Positions 10,640 through 21,864 of a stretch of DNA of 64,000 nt are shown here, in pieces. Positions within the stretch are counted from its first letter, which is position 1, and each line of letters starts with the position of its first letter. The notes under the pieces are model-generated. The model had not been told where the DNA came from and ran no database searches. It worked only from the letters and a program-made list of their open reading frames with translations. The translations under genes and the position numbers were made by a program. Location of the stretch: positions 51,840,799 to 51,904,798 of the forward strand of contig CM072525.1 in assembly GCA_036898135.1 (NCBI GenBank). The letters run 5' to 3'. Origin of the DNA: Oncomelania hupensis. Lineage: Eukaryota > Mollusca > Gastropoda > Littorinimorpha > Pomatiopsidae.

Positions 10640-11857
10640 GTGTTTGAGCTACGGGAGAAGCTGGAGCACACTCTCGAGATAGCCAGAGAAAACCCGAAGA
10701 AGTCCCAAGACTGTGGAAAGCACTACTATGATCGTAGGGCTGTGAACAGGAAGTTCAAACCTGGCAACAAAGTGCTGGTGCTGCTACCTACCGATCACAA
10801 TAAGTTGCTGATGCAGTGGAAAGGCCCGTATGAAGTGGAGACCGTGGTGGGAATCAACGACTACAAGGTGAAGGTCGGCCAGCATTCCAAGATATACCAC
10901 GCCAACCTCCTTAAGCTGTACGTGGAAAGGCCATCAGAGACTGTACACGCAGCAACAACAGCTGTGATTGACCGGAGCTTTGACAGCGAGGAACTGTTGG
11001 AACTGGGAGACTTCCACAGCAAAGAAGACATCGATGATGTTAAGCTAGAACCAAGCTTGACGGAAGGTCAAAAGATGGAGCTCAAGGACCTTATGGACGA
11101 GTTTCCACGTAACTTCAGCGATGTCCCAGGCTCTATAACTTTGGTCGAACATGAAGTCCACCTTACTTCAAATATCCCCGTTCGATCCAAACCCTTCCCG
11201 ATCCCTTTCAAGACCCGCGAATCCTTGAAGAGAGACATCGATGAGATGCTGAAGATGGGCATCATCATGGAGTCTAGTTCCACCTACGCGTCCCCTGTCG
11301 TGGTCGTGAAAAAGAAGGACGGAAGCAACAGAGTATGCATCGACTACAGAAAGGTTAACAAGATCATCGTCTTCGACCCTGAGCCGATGCCTACCGTAGT
11401 AGACCTCTTCCGCCAATTATCGGGGAGTAAAATATTCTCGAAGATTGACCTCAGCAAGGATTATTGGCAAGTCCCCGTGCGTCAACAGGACATACCAAAG
11501 ACTGCTTTTATAACTCCTGATGGGACGTACGAGTGCCTAAGGATGCCCTTTGGCATGGTCAACAGCGGAGCTACCCTGAAGAGAGGAATGAGGAAGATGC
11601 TCAAAGGGATGGACAACGTCGTGTGTTACTGGGACGGCCTGCTAGTCCATACCCTCACCTGGGAAGAGCATCTGAATACCTTGAGGGAGCGGTTTCACCG
11701 TCTAACAGAAGCTAACCTGACCATGAGACCCAGTAAGTGCATTCTGGGAACTGACAACGCCGACTTCATCAAACATTCAATGGAAGAAGGGAGCAATAGA
11801 GGAGGCACTGACTCTGGAAAGTCCACAAGATCACTGTCTTTGACCCTGAGCCGATGA
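10640..11857 (+). pseudogene. pol: Element A integrase C-terminus joined to reverse transcriptase
   Basis: A 405-residue open frame. Residues 1-95 are the integrase tail with a GPY-type module (LMQWKGPYEVETVVG, YHANLLKLYVERP). A linker follows, then reverse transcriptase from about residue 140: PVVVVKKKDGSNRVCIDYRK, IFSKIDLSKDYWQV and LRMPFGMVNSGATL. The catalytic YxDD box is changed to YWDG (about residue 333), so the enzyme would be dead. The frame degrades after DFIKH; thumb and RNase H are missing. Residues near the end repeat a piece of the RT fingers. Confidence 0.9.
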
Positions 11858-12020
11858 CGACAGTAACGGACGAGGGCGTCGTTTCCTTGCCGATGAAAAA
11901 CATTGACTCTGTGTAAATAAGCTGAAAACAATGACAGTATCTGGATAGACTTGCAGATGAAAAACATTGACTCTGTGTAGATAAACTGAGAATATTGACA
12001 GCGTCCGGACAGACTGAAAT
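11808..12020 (+). repeat. Rearranged end of element A with a 66-bp tandem duplication
   Basis: About 11808-11865 is a diverged copy of 11341-11402 (the RT segment around TTCGACCCTGAGCCGATG). Then two tandem 66-bp units follow, each starting GATGAAAAACATTGACTCTGTG (near 11892 and 11958). RNase H would be expected here and is absent. Confidence 0.7.
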
Positions 12021-12106
12021 ATGTTTTAATCTGGACTTTATTTGTGCATCGCGTCTCAACGTTGTTGAAAGAAATTAAGTAAATTTCTTCTTGAGTGGGG
12101 GGTTAT

Positions 12107-13278
12107 CCCTGCAAACCAGCCCGATCTGGGCCCCACTCGGGCCACGTAGAGCATCCCGACTTTTGTCTGGCTATAGTAGGGACCCACATAGCCCTACAAA
12201 AACCCGATGCGTAGCGGAGTCGAGAAATGTGGATGTGTAACGATTCGCCCTCCCGTGTGCCGCCCGATTCTGCCCCACCACAAAGCCACGCTGCGCACAC
12301 GCTAACATAAGCCTACTCTCACTTCTCATTGGCTAAACTGTCTGGAATGTTTCGTCTGCTTCACATTTGCTGCAGCGTACGTATGTGAAAAATATTTATA
12401 CAAAATCAATTCAGCAAGATATGATTATTTAATTGTGCTTATAATTCTTAATTTTTATCATACAATATGTAAAATATTGTTAAAGTGTTTCTTTTAACTA
12501 TTGTATTTATTTATACATTATAAGCCAAGGGTAAATTTCCGTACCCATTACTGCTGGTCTTTTCCGGTTGTACTTAGGCGCCAATTTTCTACAGTTTTCT
12601 TCTACAGTTGCATGTGCTCGGATATTGTGTTTGCCTGCGAAAACCTACTCCACTGTGGTTGTTTTTTTGGGCTTTGCCTTTCGTTTGTGTATTTACACAC
12701 GATTTCGAAAGCGACGAAGATCACGTTAATATATATCGTTATGGAAATGGTGTGTAAATACTTAAGTGGGGACACACCAAGGACTTCCGAAAACAAAAAC
12801 GCCTGTGCCGACAGTCCCTAATAACACCAGACATCTAAATTCTTTCTTCATGCAATCACATATCATAAACAATATGTGGGATATGATTTTAGGGTAAATC
12901 AGCATTGGCCAGGGATGGGGCATTATCGGGGTTGTTTCTGGTTTAAGTTGGGTTACAATAGGGTTGGTGTTGGGTATCCTGACGTATGCCCGATCTTTGC
13001 CGGAATCGGGTTACCGTTCGGCAAAGGTTGGGTTACGGTCGGGTAAGTTTTGGGTACCCCGACGATCGCCCAATCTTTATCGAAAGTCGGGCTACTGTTT
13101 GGCGAATGTGGGGTTACGATCAGGTAAGTTTCGGGTAGCCCGACGATCGCCCGGTCTTTGCCCGAATCGGTTCCAATTTCCATTTGCCCGATCGGGCCCC
13201 GATCGGTAGCCCGATCCGGACCCCATTGGGCTGCCCGATGCGGGCCACATCGTGCCCCGAAATTGTGGTTAGCTGGGA
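12107..13278. mobile_element. Candidate non-autonomous DNA element with GC-rich ends
   Basis: The left end (ATCCCTGCAAACCAGCCCGA) and the reverse complement of the right end (ATCCCAGCTAACCACAATTT) are alike. Both subterminal parts contain CCCGAT/ATCGGG repeats. The interior (12310-12900) is AT-rich and non-coding. No target duplication is clear because the right end abuts a family-A LTR. It could also be two separate repeats. Confidence 0.4.
12950..13190 (+). repeat. 80-bp minisatellite, three units
   Basis: Units begin with GGGTTAC at about 12950, 13030 and 13111. Each contains a GGGTA(T/C/G)CC(T/C)GACG block and a GCCC(G/A)(A/G)TCTTT block; the period is about 80-81 bases. Confidence 0.7.
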
Positions 13279-13883
13279 TGTTACGTTAAAACGCGCACGA
13301 TAGTTCGTGTGTGACTCGCAGGATAGATCCGATCGTGTTTTTTCGCAAAGCATACACTAACAGAGTGTATTTACCTTTGATTAGATTTTGAGTTGTTGTT
13401 AGAAGAAGCTTTGTATAACGTTGATAATTTTCGTTGGTCGATAGATTATTATTGGAGAATTCTCTAGAGTTGCATGTTTATTATCGATCAAAGAATCTAG
13501 ATAGATCCACTATAAGTTGAGAGATTCTCTTACGATGAAGAATGTTGTATGACGTAAGACAATGATGATGAAGTTTAGTTTGATTGGTTGTAACGCATCG
13601 CTCTGGAACGTTCTGACGTAATCTGGAATCTAGAAAAACTATATAATTGATGCACTGTGTAGAGCTGAAAAGGTTGAAAGTGAAAAGTGATTGAGCGATT
13701 GTATGCAGTTGTTGATGTACGCTGAATAAAGTTGGGAAACTTCATACAACGACTCCCTGCCTTGTTGCTGATTGAACGGGTTGCGTGGATAAAGAATCCG
13801 AGTTACACTTATGAGGAGGATTCAAGCATTGGGGCTGAATCAACTACTGATACAAACAAAACCAACACCAATTGAGTGTAACA
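13279..13883 (+). repeat. Second family-A LTR (605 bp), diverged
   Basis: TGTTACG to TGTAACA with TATA (about 13641) and AATAAA (about 13724), colinear with 2440-3037 but clearly diverged. Its flanks (TGGGA and CTCAC) do not match each other. The flanks of the pair 2440/13883 (AATTG and CTCAC) do not match either. It may be the 3' LTR of element A after rearrangement, or an independent solo LTR. Confidence 0.7.
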
Positions 13884-15095
13884 CTCACCAAAGCACATGA
13901 CAGAGTCTGGCATGCCAGATTAATGTACAAAATAAAACCAATTGGTTTGTCAGGTAAGATATAGAAATATAAAGGTAAAAGTTGGGAATTCATATTCGTC
14001 CAGCTATACAACTAATATGGGAATTCCGCAAGGATCTATAGTTTTACCAATTTTATTTAATATATTGATTTATGATTTACCGGAGGAGTTGAGTAATAAA
14101 GTAGTACTTGTTCAATATGCAGATGACATAGCAATATGGATGAATGTAAATTTAAAAAAGAAAACCCTCTGCTTACTGTAGTTGAAGTTCGACATCATAT
14201 ACATGGGAAGTATTTTGGACAACTGGAAATATATACTGGTGGATCTGTTCTTCAAACAGATGAAGCAGGAGCTGCGTTTGTAATACCAGATTAAAATATA
14301 TCAGAATTATATTATTTAGGGAAAGGATATTCGATATTCACTGCTGAATTACTTGCAATATTAATGGCTCTAAATACAATTTCTAATCTTTCTGTGAGTA
14401 TATTCGGCGTTGTTTTATGCGTAGATTTCATGTCAATTTTACAAGCATTGAATTCAGATAATCATGGTGAAAGAAAAGAAATTATTTTGGAAATTAAAAT
14501 ATTATTCACAGTTTGATAACTAAGGGCACTCAGGTGAATTTTGTCTGGATTCCCCCACATAGTGGTTTCCTTTATACTGATTGAGCTGATCGGGCTGCAA
14601 AACTTGGTGCTTCAAATATTAATTCTCAAACAATAAAGATACCGTTTTCTTCTAAAGAAATTTAAAACTCTATTGAAAATAAATTTGTAAAAGAGATTAA
14701 ATTTAATCGCAACAATAATAAACCTTGCTAGAACAATTTCAAGCATGGTACATAGAACAATATTAAACTCAATTAAAACCAAATAATTTACAAATTTGAA
14801 ATGTATATGTGGTGAATCTATTTCTCTGAAACATGTATTATTTCAATGCAGTAAATACGTCCATTTTTGCCAACTGATGTTTGTTTTATGGATTCCATTG
14901 ATAACATAAGCTTTGATGTAAGCATTAGATTAGCAAAAGCTTTGATTGATTCTCCAGTTGCTCAGTTTATATAAATATGCATTTTATATGTATGGATGTA
15001 TGTGTATATCTGGTGTAAATGTGTGTGGATGCGTGCGTACGTCTTATCATCTCGGTGAAGAAGACGTTAATAAAACAACCAACCAACCAACCAAG
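13884..15095 (+). pseudogene. 5'-truncated LINE: reverse transcriptase and RNase H
   Basis: Begins directly after the LTR with reverse transcriptase coding sequence (KAHDRVWHA). It continues through MGIPQGSIVLPILFNILIYDLP and VQYADDIAIW (the YADD catalytic box, about 14117). Downstream is an RNase H type-1 domain (FTAELLAILMALN near 14340, then VNFVWIPPHSG near 14545) and a short cysteine motif. The 3' end is a run of AACC repeats (about 15076-15094). LINE clades with RNase H include I, R1, LOA and related; I cannot say which. Several stops and shifts make it a relic. Confidence 0.8.
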
Positions 15096-15137
15096 AGATC
15101 TGAATCGGAATCTGGATGTATTTGTTATTGTTTACAG

Positions 15138-15749
15138 TTTCATGTGTGCATGTTACAGGAAAACTGTTCGCTGGATCGACAACACAACCTGCTATTACGG
15201 AAACGTTTCTACAATGAGTGCTGATGACTATAATCTGAAGATACACTTCAATGTTTTCTCTCAAATGGATCTTTATTCAACAACGTGCTTTGCTGTGCTT
15301 TTGGATGAACAAGGGATGTTTTATCCCGTTGGATGTTCAGAATCTGTGTGCAGTACATACTTCTGTGAAACTGAACACCAGCAAACGGTCGGTGACTACG
15401 AGACGGTGCCTTTTCCCTTTCAAAGCTTTGTGCCTTGTGAACATTTGACAAGGTGTCCAAATGATGAGTTAGTCCACAGTTTTCTGGCATGTGACGTTCA
15501 CAGCCACTGTGGAGTAAGGGACTATGTTGCACGTTGTGAGCTGTATGTGGCAGACAATGGGACATTAACAAAAGCAACAACGGACGGAAGAGCGTTGTCA
15601 GCAGAACGGTTGGTGAGTGTTGAGATGTTTAAGTGCCGCTCGATGGAAGAAACCATCCCTTACACACTAGTCTGTGACTTCAGACGTGACTGTTACGATG
15701 GATCTGATGAAATATTCTGCGTTTGCATCGAAAACAACTCTGAATTCAG
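15138..15749 (+). CDS. Exon encoding an LDL-receptor class A domain (host gene fragment)
   Basis: A long open frame with codon-like quality unlike its neighbours. The peptide is cysteine-rich. A degenerate LDLa-like repeat (CPNDELVHSFLACDVHSHC) is followed by a canonical one, CRSMEETIPYTLVCDF then DCYDGSDEIFC, with the Ca-binding D-x-x-D-SDE pattern. A good acceptor (TTTGTTATTGTTTACAG) ends at 15137, with an alternative AG at 15158. A donor CAG/GTATATT follows at 15749/15750. The frame runs open to 15837 beyond the donor. Such domains sit in secreted or membrane proteins of molluscs, including orphan receptors. The rest of the gene is not visible, so it could also be an isolated exon copy. 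Confidence 0.55.
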
Positions 15750-15857
15750 GTATATTCGTGTTGTTCAAAGTGATTTTGGGGAATATTCAATTGCTAATAT
15801 CCTCTTCAAATCCTGTAGTAAGGAGAAACACGCTTGAGCAAATTCAGTTAAATAATA

Positions 15858-15864
15858 TTTTTAT

Positions 15865-15898
<34 letters not shown>

Positions 15899-15899
15899 G
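15858..15899 (+). repeat. (GTT)n microsatellite
   Basis: About 14 imperfect GTT units with one GTC interruption. Confidence 0.9.
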
Positions 15900-18421
15900 A
15901 ACTATCGATTGTAATAATTTATGACAACATAAACAATAATCACGCCCCCATTCATTTTACTTTGTCATAATACTTGAGTTTTTGAGGATTGAGTTGTCTC
16001 TGCATCTCAATCAAATAGTGGCTGCATGTGTGTAGACTGCTTGTAATGTGCTGTTTTTCCTGGATGTTTTGGACTTGTTCTCTCGTTTCTTGTATCTATG
16101 TGTGTAGAGTAATCCCTACATGGGTGTATCCATATTTGGCTTGATCCTAGTTTGGTTGGATATAAGAAGCTTGGGTTAAAATGGCGAACTAGTGTCTGGT
16201 CTCGTCTGTTGTGTATCGTGTGTTCTCACACAACAGTGGGCACTGTCACGAGCGGACGATTCATCTCTGGCGCTGCCTGCGTCCCGTCTCCACTTCCTCG
16301 CCCGCCGGCCGAGCCAACTAAGCCCCGCCCCTCGGGAATCGCCCTTAAAGCCTCTGACTAGTCAGACCACTTTGTCAGTCTTCACCCGTCAGCCCCGGTA
16401 CGAACAACTGCCTGCCGAGGACACGCCGCACCACGTTGTGACCCCTGAGCCTCGGCAATATTCTTGTGTTCTACCCGTTCTTGGTCAAGGTAAGAGTGGA
16501 AACTTACTTTATATCATTTAGCATTTCCATCACCCGTCGATTTCCCAACATGTTCGTATGTCCTGTAGATATGTACGTTCGTGTTTGTGGTTTGTCTTGA
16601 TGTGTTGCTTGTGGTATGCATTTTATTCCTTATATCTAGTATCTGCATTTTGATTGCTGTACATGCCATGTTTGTATTTATACCTGTATGTTCCCTGCTA
16701 GACCCTTGTATAAATCTCCCATGCCATGTTGTCCCACCACCTAGATTAAAGTCCCCCAGTACAGCACCCTTGCCTACAACCCCCATTGTCCTGTAATTAC
16801 CCCTTTTGCTTCTCCCACGTTCCTATTGTATAGACATCTACCCCTGCTGTCCATCACCCCAGCTTAAGGCGCCGAAGTTATCATTTATTAGCGGCCGCCA
16901 GTAAACTCCACCAAAGCCCCATAGCCCTTGTTGCAATTGTTGTACTGTTGGAGCGAACCGGCCAAGTCTTGGCCGGTGCGTCCAAATTTGAAAATCTGAT
17001 TGGCATGCGCGCTAACCGGCGCAGCATCCAGAGTGTGTGTACACCTCTGATCTTGAGTCGATACTACGTTACAGAACGGGCTCCTATACCGGCTGCTACG
17101 AGACTCAAGACCCGCTGCGTGCGACCCAGACAACCTGGTCATCACTGTGAAGCGTAGGAAACGAAACTCTGCTAACGGTCAGCCACGAAGGCCGCATTGC
17201 ACCAACACCCCTGTTACTCAAGAAGTCGACCCAGTGACCTGCATTGGCCATCTGACGCTAAACGCCTGGAACATTGCACCATCGCCATCCAGAACCGAGA
17301 GACAACTTCCGCCCCTACACTATTACAGCTAAGTGCGCACCAAGCGCACACCACAATTCTGAGACAATCTGGCTAGCCACGCGCAGAATCCAGATACCCC
17401 CCTGCCTTGTGATGACATCAGTCCTCAATCGCCCTAGTATCCCCCAGACCGCCAACCCAGAATAGCTCCAAGATACTCTGGACGCTTATAGACAATTACC
17501 AGTGACTCAGCCTTAAGCTTACCTAATACGCCTGACCCACTTCTACTTAATAAAATTGACTAGTATTATATTATAACATCTGACTTCCCCTTGTTTCAAA
17601 TTCTCTACTAGTTTAGTTTGTCTTCTTCTCGTCTGGCCTTTTACCTTTCTATCATTCCTTAGTATTCCCAGCATTATTTCCCTGACTGTCGCCGCAAGTT
17701 GGCCTAAACAAGGGAGGCAACACAGCGCGGGGGAATAATAGCTAATCCTCATCCCCCCAACCCCCTTTCTTCGTGACAGGCACATATATATATCATATCA
17801 AATTCCACATGGTGTTCAGAAGTGGCTCAAGTCAGTCTAAACCTTTTTCTGAGAACAGGAACGTAATTTGTGAGAAATTGCCTTCTTTTCAGACTTTTCT
17901 TCTGTGAATGTTTAGTTGGAGTGGGCCACATACAGACGAACATTTTTCGTTCAGACAAGGAAAAGTGACTGCTTCTAAGTTATATTCTAAAGTGTAATAA
18001 TTAAATTTGCTGAGTATCTATTGAAATCCATTGAGCATTGGACGCTTTGCTGATAGTTGAGTACATAAAACAATAGTTATTACTATGAGGTTAAACAAAT
18101 TGCAACAAAATTAAACTCTTCCGTTTTAAGAACTTTGATATATTGGCTACAACTACCCAAAAGTTTACTCAAATTGAGGGGGAAAGGCTATGACTATTTT
18201 TTATCTAAAGTAAGTAGCCATGATAATATTCAGTCCAAAACTAACAAGCATAATGAGGGGCTACACTGATGTTTTTGTGTGAAGTGGTTTTTTTTATACA
18301 TGTACACCATGCACTGCACAAAAGCCAAAAAAAGAAGAAAAAAGATTGATTATATACAGTTATGGGCTCCATTTGGTTGAATATTGCGCGAAGCAGTAGT
18401 AAAACATCAACGTAATTTGTT
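15900..18421. other. No recognised gene; possible LTR-like stretch
   Basis: No convincing coding region. A sequence TGGTGTTCAGAAGTGG at about 17811, preceded by CCACA, resembles a tRNA-Leu primer site with one extra base. The preceding 1.6 kb could therefore be a decayed LTR, but I cannot find its other end. Confidence 0.3.
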
Positions 18422-18895
18422 TTAGTTTGTTATGCTTGTGTTTACAATCACCCTAGTGCCACACAATGCAGAGGTAAACTGGGTACCTTGATCAGACAAT
18501 ATCACTTTGGGAAAACCCAGCCGTGCAAACATCGACAGCAGAGCCTCTGCAACATCCACTGAATAAATGTTTTTCAGTGGCACGGCCTCTGAAAAACGAG
18601 AAGCCAAGTCGACCAATGTCAAAATATATCGGTGACCTTCCTCCGAAGGTGGAGGCAGAGGACCAAACAAGTCAATGTGAACCCTTTCAAACGGACTAGA
18701 CGACTGAGAAACAAATACCAACGGTATTGGCGGAGCCTTTCCTTTCGAAGTAGACTTCTGACACACATCACAAGTACGAACATACCTCGAAGTATCCGCT
18801 GAAACTCCGGGCCAAATAAACTTTGAAAGAACTCGAGTCAAAGTACGACGTATACCACAATGAGCAGCAAGCAACTGATCATGTGCTGTAGCCAA
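18422..18895 (-). pseudogene. pol: Element C integrase, truncated
   Basis: An open frame with the H2C2 zinc-binding segment (HDQLLAAHCGIRRT ... CDVCQKST). The first catalytic Asp is in VHIDLFGPL, the strand YILTLVDLASRFSEAVPL follows, and the second Asp is in ILSDQGTQF. The coding sequence stops right after it, so the catalytic Glu, the C-terminal module and all of reverse transcriptase are absent. It follows protease without an intervening RT, as in elements A and B. This supports the same Gmr1-like order. Confidence 0.88.
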
Positions 18896-18959
18896 AACAG
18901 CAACACATAACTTCTCTGGAGCAACAATCTGCTGTAGAATCTGACCTGGTTATTCATAA

Positions 18960-19450
18960 TTATGAACAATACAAAACACCCAAATCCTCAAAGAAAAAAT
19001 AAGTAGCAGAACCAACAGCTTTCTTTTTTCCTGACTGAGCACACGTAAAACACGAAGCAAGACTAGAATCTGATTTCTGAAAATCAATCAACTCTTGACG
19101 AGAAACTCCAAAATCCTGAAAAACATCAACTAAAGGGGTATGAGGAAAATCCTTCTGCGCAGTGCGAGCTCGAGTAGTGACAGCCGCCACACTCGAATCA
19201 ACTGAAACCTGAGCATCAACAACGGAATCTGTCAACCCGGCAATGTTCCCAATGATCAGATCAGCAACTGAATCAGGAAGTGCAGCACAAACCAACTGAC
19301 CTGAAAAATAAGGCGTGGACACTGCAAGTTTGGCGAGTGGATAGACAGTAATCTCACCTCCAAAAGTCTTACAACGAACTTGTCATTCGATGTACTCGAG
19401 AGATGACACCAATCGCTGAAGCACACCACAAATTGTAGCACCTGTGTCAC
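18960..19450 (-). pseudogene. pol: Element C protease C-terminal part and linker
   Basis: Frames on the minus strand continue the protease into its flap region (PYFSGQLVCAALPDSVADLIIGNIAGL) and a linker rich in TTRAR and serine. The linker carries DFQKSDSSLASC, the short motif that precedes the integrase zinc finger. A frameshift near 19385 separates it from the protease active site frame, and a stop separates it from the integrase. Confidence 0.8.
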
Positions 19451-20087
19451 GAAGAACAGAACAAAGAGTGCATTTCACTGAACCCACCTCCAAATGTAGA
19501 TGACCAACTGCTGGACTAGCAACTGAGCAGACAACTTCAGGACCAACAGGCAATGCAGCAGAACCAATCTGAGTCTTTGATGTATCTGGTTTGCGTTCAG
19601 AAGTAGCAAACGGACAACATCTCTTAACATGTCCCCCCAACCCACAAATGTAGCATAGATTTGTCGGAATGTTTCTGAGTGGACATTTGAAAGAAGAATG
19701 GCCACTGCCTTTGCAAAGCTGACATTTAGCAAAATTCACTGACGAGCCGCGTCCGAATCCACCACGACTTTGACCATGATGAGCATCTGCAACAGTGGAT
19801 GGCGCACTGCTAATAAAGTTAGCGGCCACAGTAACCAACCTGACGTCGATAACCACCATAGCCACCGCGAAAATCCGAACGACCCGTGGTCGCATTAGCT
19901 TCAGCGACTGTATTGAACTGACCAACCGATGCAAAAGCAGATCTGCTGGCCTTGCGAGCTTAATCCTTACCCGGACGAACAAGATGGTAGCTTTCGGCAC
20001 ATTTGACCATGGCCTCGAGGTTGACCAATCCTCTTTGACGAATGAAAGTAGCAAGATCTGCAGACACACTCTGAAGAAATTGTTCAT
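19383..20087 (-). pseudogene. gag: Element C nucleocapsid and protease active site
   Basis: Contains a Gly/Arg-rich stretch, then two zinc knuckles, CQLCKGSGHSSFKC and CYICGLGGHVKRC. The retropepsin motif CSVLRDTGATICGV follows. The order is the normal gag-protease transition. The capsid helices upstream are in another frame, so a frameshift lies near 19970. Confidence 0.85.
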
Positions 20088-20157
20088 CCAGTATTAAATC
20101 AACTATGCCCTCTAGCGAACGTTCTACACCTGAAAGTGCAACCCATCGATCAAACAA
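19960..20157 (-). pseudogene. gag: Element C capsid, SCAN-like segment
   Basis: A short frame that reads as the C-terminal capsid helix set: FDRWVALSGVERSLEG, then LILDEQFLQSV, DLATFIRQRG and LVNLEAMVKCAESY. This is the pattern shared between Gmr1-like gag and the SCAN domain of vertebrate zinc-finger proteins. It flanks the nucleocapsid frame. Confidence 0.8.
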
Positions 20158-20890
20158 TTGATTAAGTTCAATGCCAAAAGTTTGAAACGGTTCATTAGAG
20201 TCCGGTTTGGTAGCACAAAATTTCTCTCTGAAACTTTCAGCAGTACATTGGATTTTTTTTTTCCGACATATTGTCTTTCAAAATCTCATAATCACAATGT
20301 CCATTGACAGCTAAACTGTGATACAAACTCAAAGCATTTCCTTCAAGTAAAGCAGACAAATACACAACCCATTGTCACTTTTCCCAGCTAAGTGCAGTAG
20401 CATTTGTTTTAAAATGAAACAGATATGAATCAATATCATCAGTCTTCTCTCTAAAACATGGGGAGTTTAGGAAAAATAGGCCTAGCTCTAAACTGATGCT
20501 TTGCATAAGTTTGATCATGATCCTGACCAGCTACATGACCATCCTGAGTGTCTTGTATTTCTAACTGTTTTGTTTTCTCCCTCTTAAATTCAATGTCTAT
20601 TTCTTGTTGTTTTGTTCTATCCACCAATTCACTGTCTATTCTTTTGGATTCTATATTTATTTGTAGTCTATTGGATTCCATATCCATTTCCTTGTCTTTT
20701 CCTTTGGATTCCATTTCCATTTCTTTTTCTAGTCTTTTGGATTCCATTTCTTTTTCTGTTTGCTTAGCTCCCACTCTCTTTGTCTTTAAAATCGATCAAA
20801 ACGTTCTTGAACATATTTATGTTTGTCAGTCACTTCCAAAGTAGTAGCTTGTTTGATAAACTTCACCAAAAGCTCATCATAGTCACCCAT
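20158..20890 (-). pseudogene. gag: Element C gag N-terminal part
   Basis: Starts at an ATG at 20890 (MGDYDELLVKFIKQA). After one frame break (about 20785) it runs through a highly repetitive charged coiled-coil of KEMEMESK-type repeats (20774-20560), then RPIFPKLPMF, the capsid lead-in also seen in elements A and B. Decayed capsid helices continue to 20158 with stops. Confidence 0.75.
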
Positions 20891-20939
20891 TTTGTCTTAT
20901 TGTTGTGTTTTCTTTAGAAATATGTAGAGAGCGTGAATT

Positions 20940-21790
20940 TTCTGGTTCTCAATAAATATGTCTATTTTTAGAATGTGAGTTAATTTTTGAATATCTTATT
21001 TTATTATTTTCATTGGCTAAAATTGTTGAACCAATGGAATAATGAATAGCTGGCAGTCAGGGCAAAATGGAACTCACTTCATTTGGGTGTCAGGATATGT
21101 AGAGTCAGTGTGTCAGGACAGGAAAAAAAGATTAAGAAAGAAAAAATGAAAAGATTGTTGTGGAAAGTGAAGAGGTAGAAAGCACTGAGAACTTATCAGG
21201 TTGTATATATTCAGTGGACTTTCCATCTGTAAGTGGATGTATATTGTGCTGTAAAGAATACAGCTGCCTACGGGAAGCTGGTATTAGCTTCATACACCTG
21301 GACACACGGCGTTGTCTTGGACAAGGCGATACGCGAGACATCGGAGGGGTCAGCCATTCTTCTTTACCAGACCAAGTCGCGATGTCTACCTCAGACAGAT
21401 AGGGAAGTCGAGCCCATCTGCCTGTCTACATCATCGCTGTTTGTCTAACTGCCTATCAACATCATCACTGTTCGTCTAACTGTCTGTCTATGAGACTGTA
21501 GCTCGGCTAAGCCTATATAAGCTCCCTTCCGTTATAGAGCTAACACGTTTTTTTTGTTTATTTTGGCTCAGGACAAGTCATTGCCAGCCATTGATTATCC
21601 AAGCTCGAATTTGACAGTGAGGTGTGAAAGATTGGTGTAAAAGACTGGTGTAAAATATTGTTGTTTATTTATATAAAGTATTGAGAGTGCGGAACTAATA
21701 TTTGTGTTGGTGTTTGCCAGTGTTAGTGAGAATCTGTGACTTTGTGGGCGTGGTGGTTAACAGAGAGATTTGCACGCACACTTTATTTTG
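20940..21790 (-). repeat. Leader or LTR region of element C
   Basis: Sequence upstream of element C gag. It is homologous in inverted orientation to 1560-2420, and includes a plus-strand TATA box (CCTATATAAGCTCCC near 21514). I could not fix LTR ends or a second LTR copy, so element C is probably truncated at both sides. The right side was later cut by the insertion of element B at 21865. Confidence 0.45.
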
Positions 21791-21864
21791 ATCTAGGAGT
21801 CAATTATATTTTGCATTCACTTAGCTATTATAAACAGGCACACACATGCAAGCAACAACACACA

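Noticed and set aside
12501..12821. 106-codon open frame in AT-rich DNA
   Set aside because: Cys/Phe-rich, no domain, antisense frame of similar length; inside the candidate DNA element.
2440..13883. Treating 2440 and 13279 as a proven LTR pair of element A
   Set aside because: The two LTRs are clearly diverged and the outer flanks (AATTG, CTCAC) are not duplicates.
16000..17810. Possible 1.6-kb LTR ending before a tRNA-Leu-like primer site
   Set aside because: No matching second LTR, no target duplication and no gag downstream; the primer match needs an extra base.
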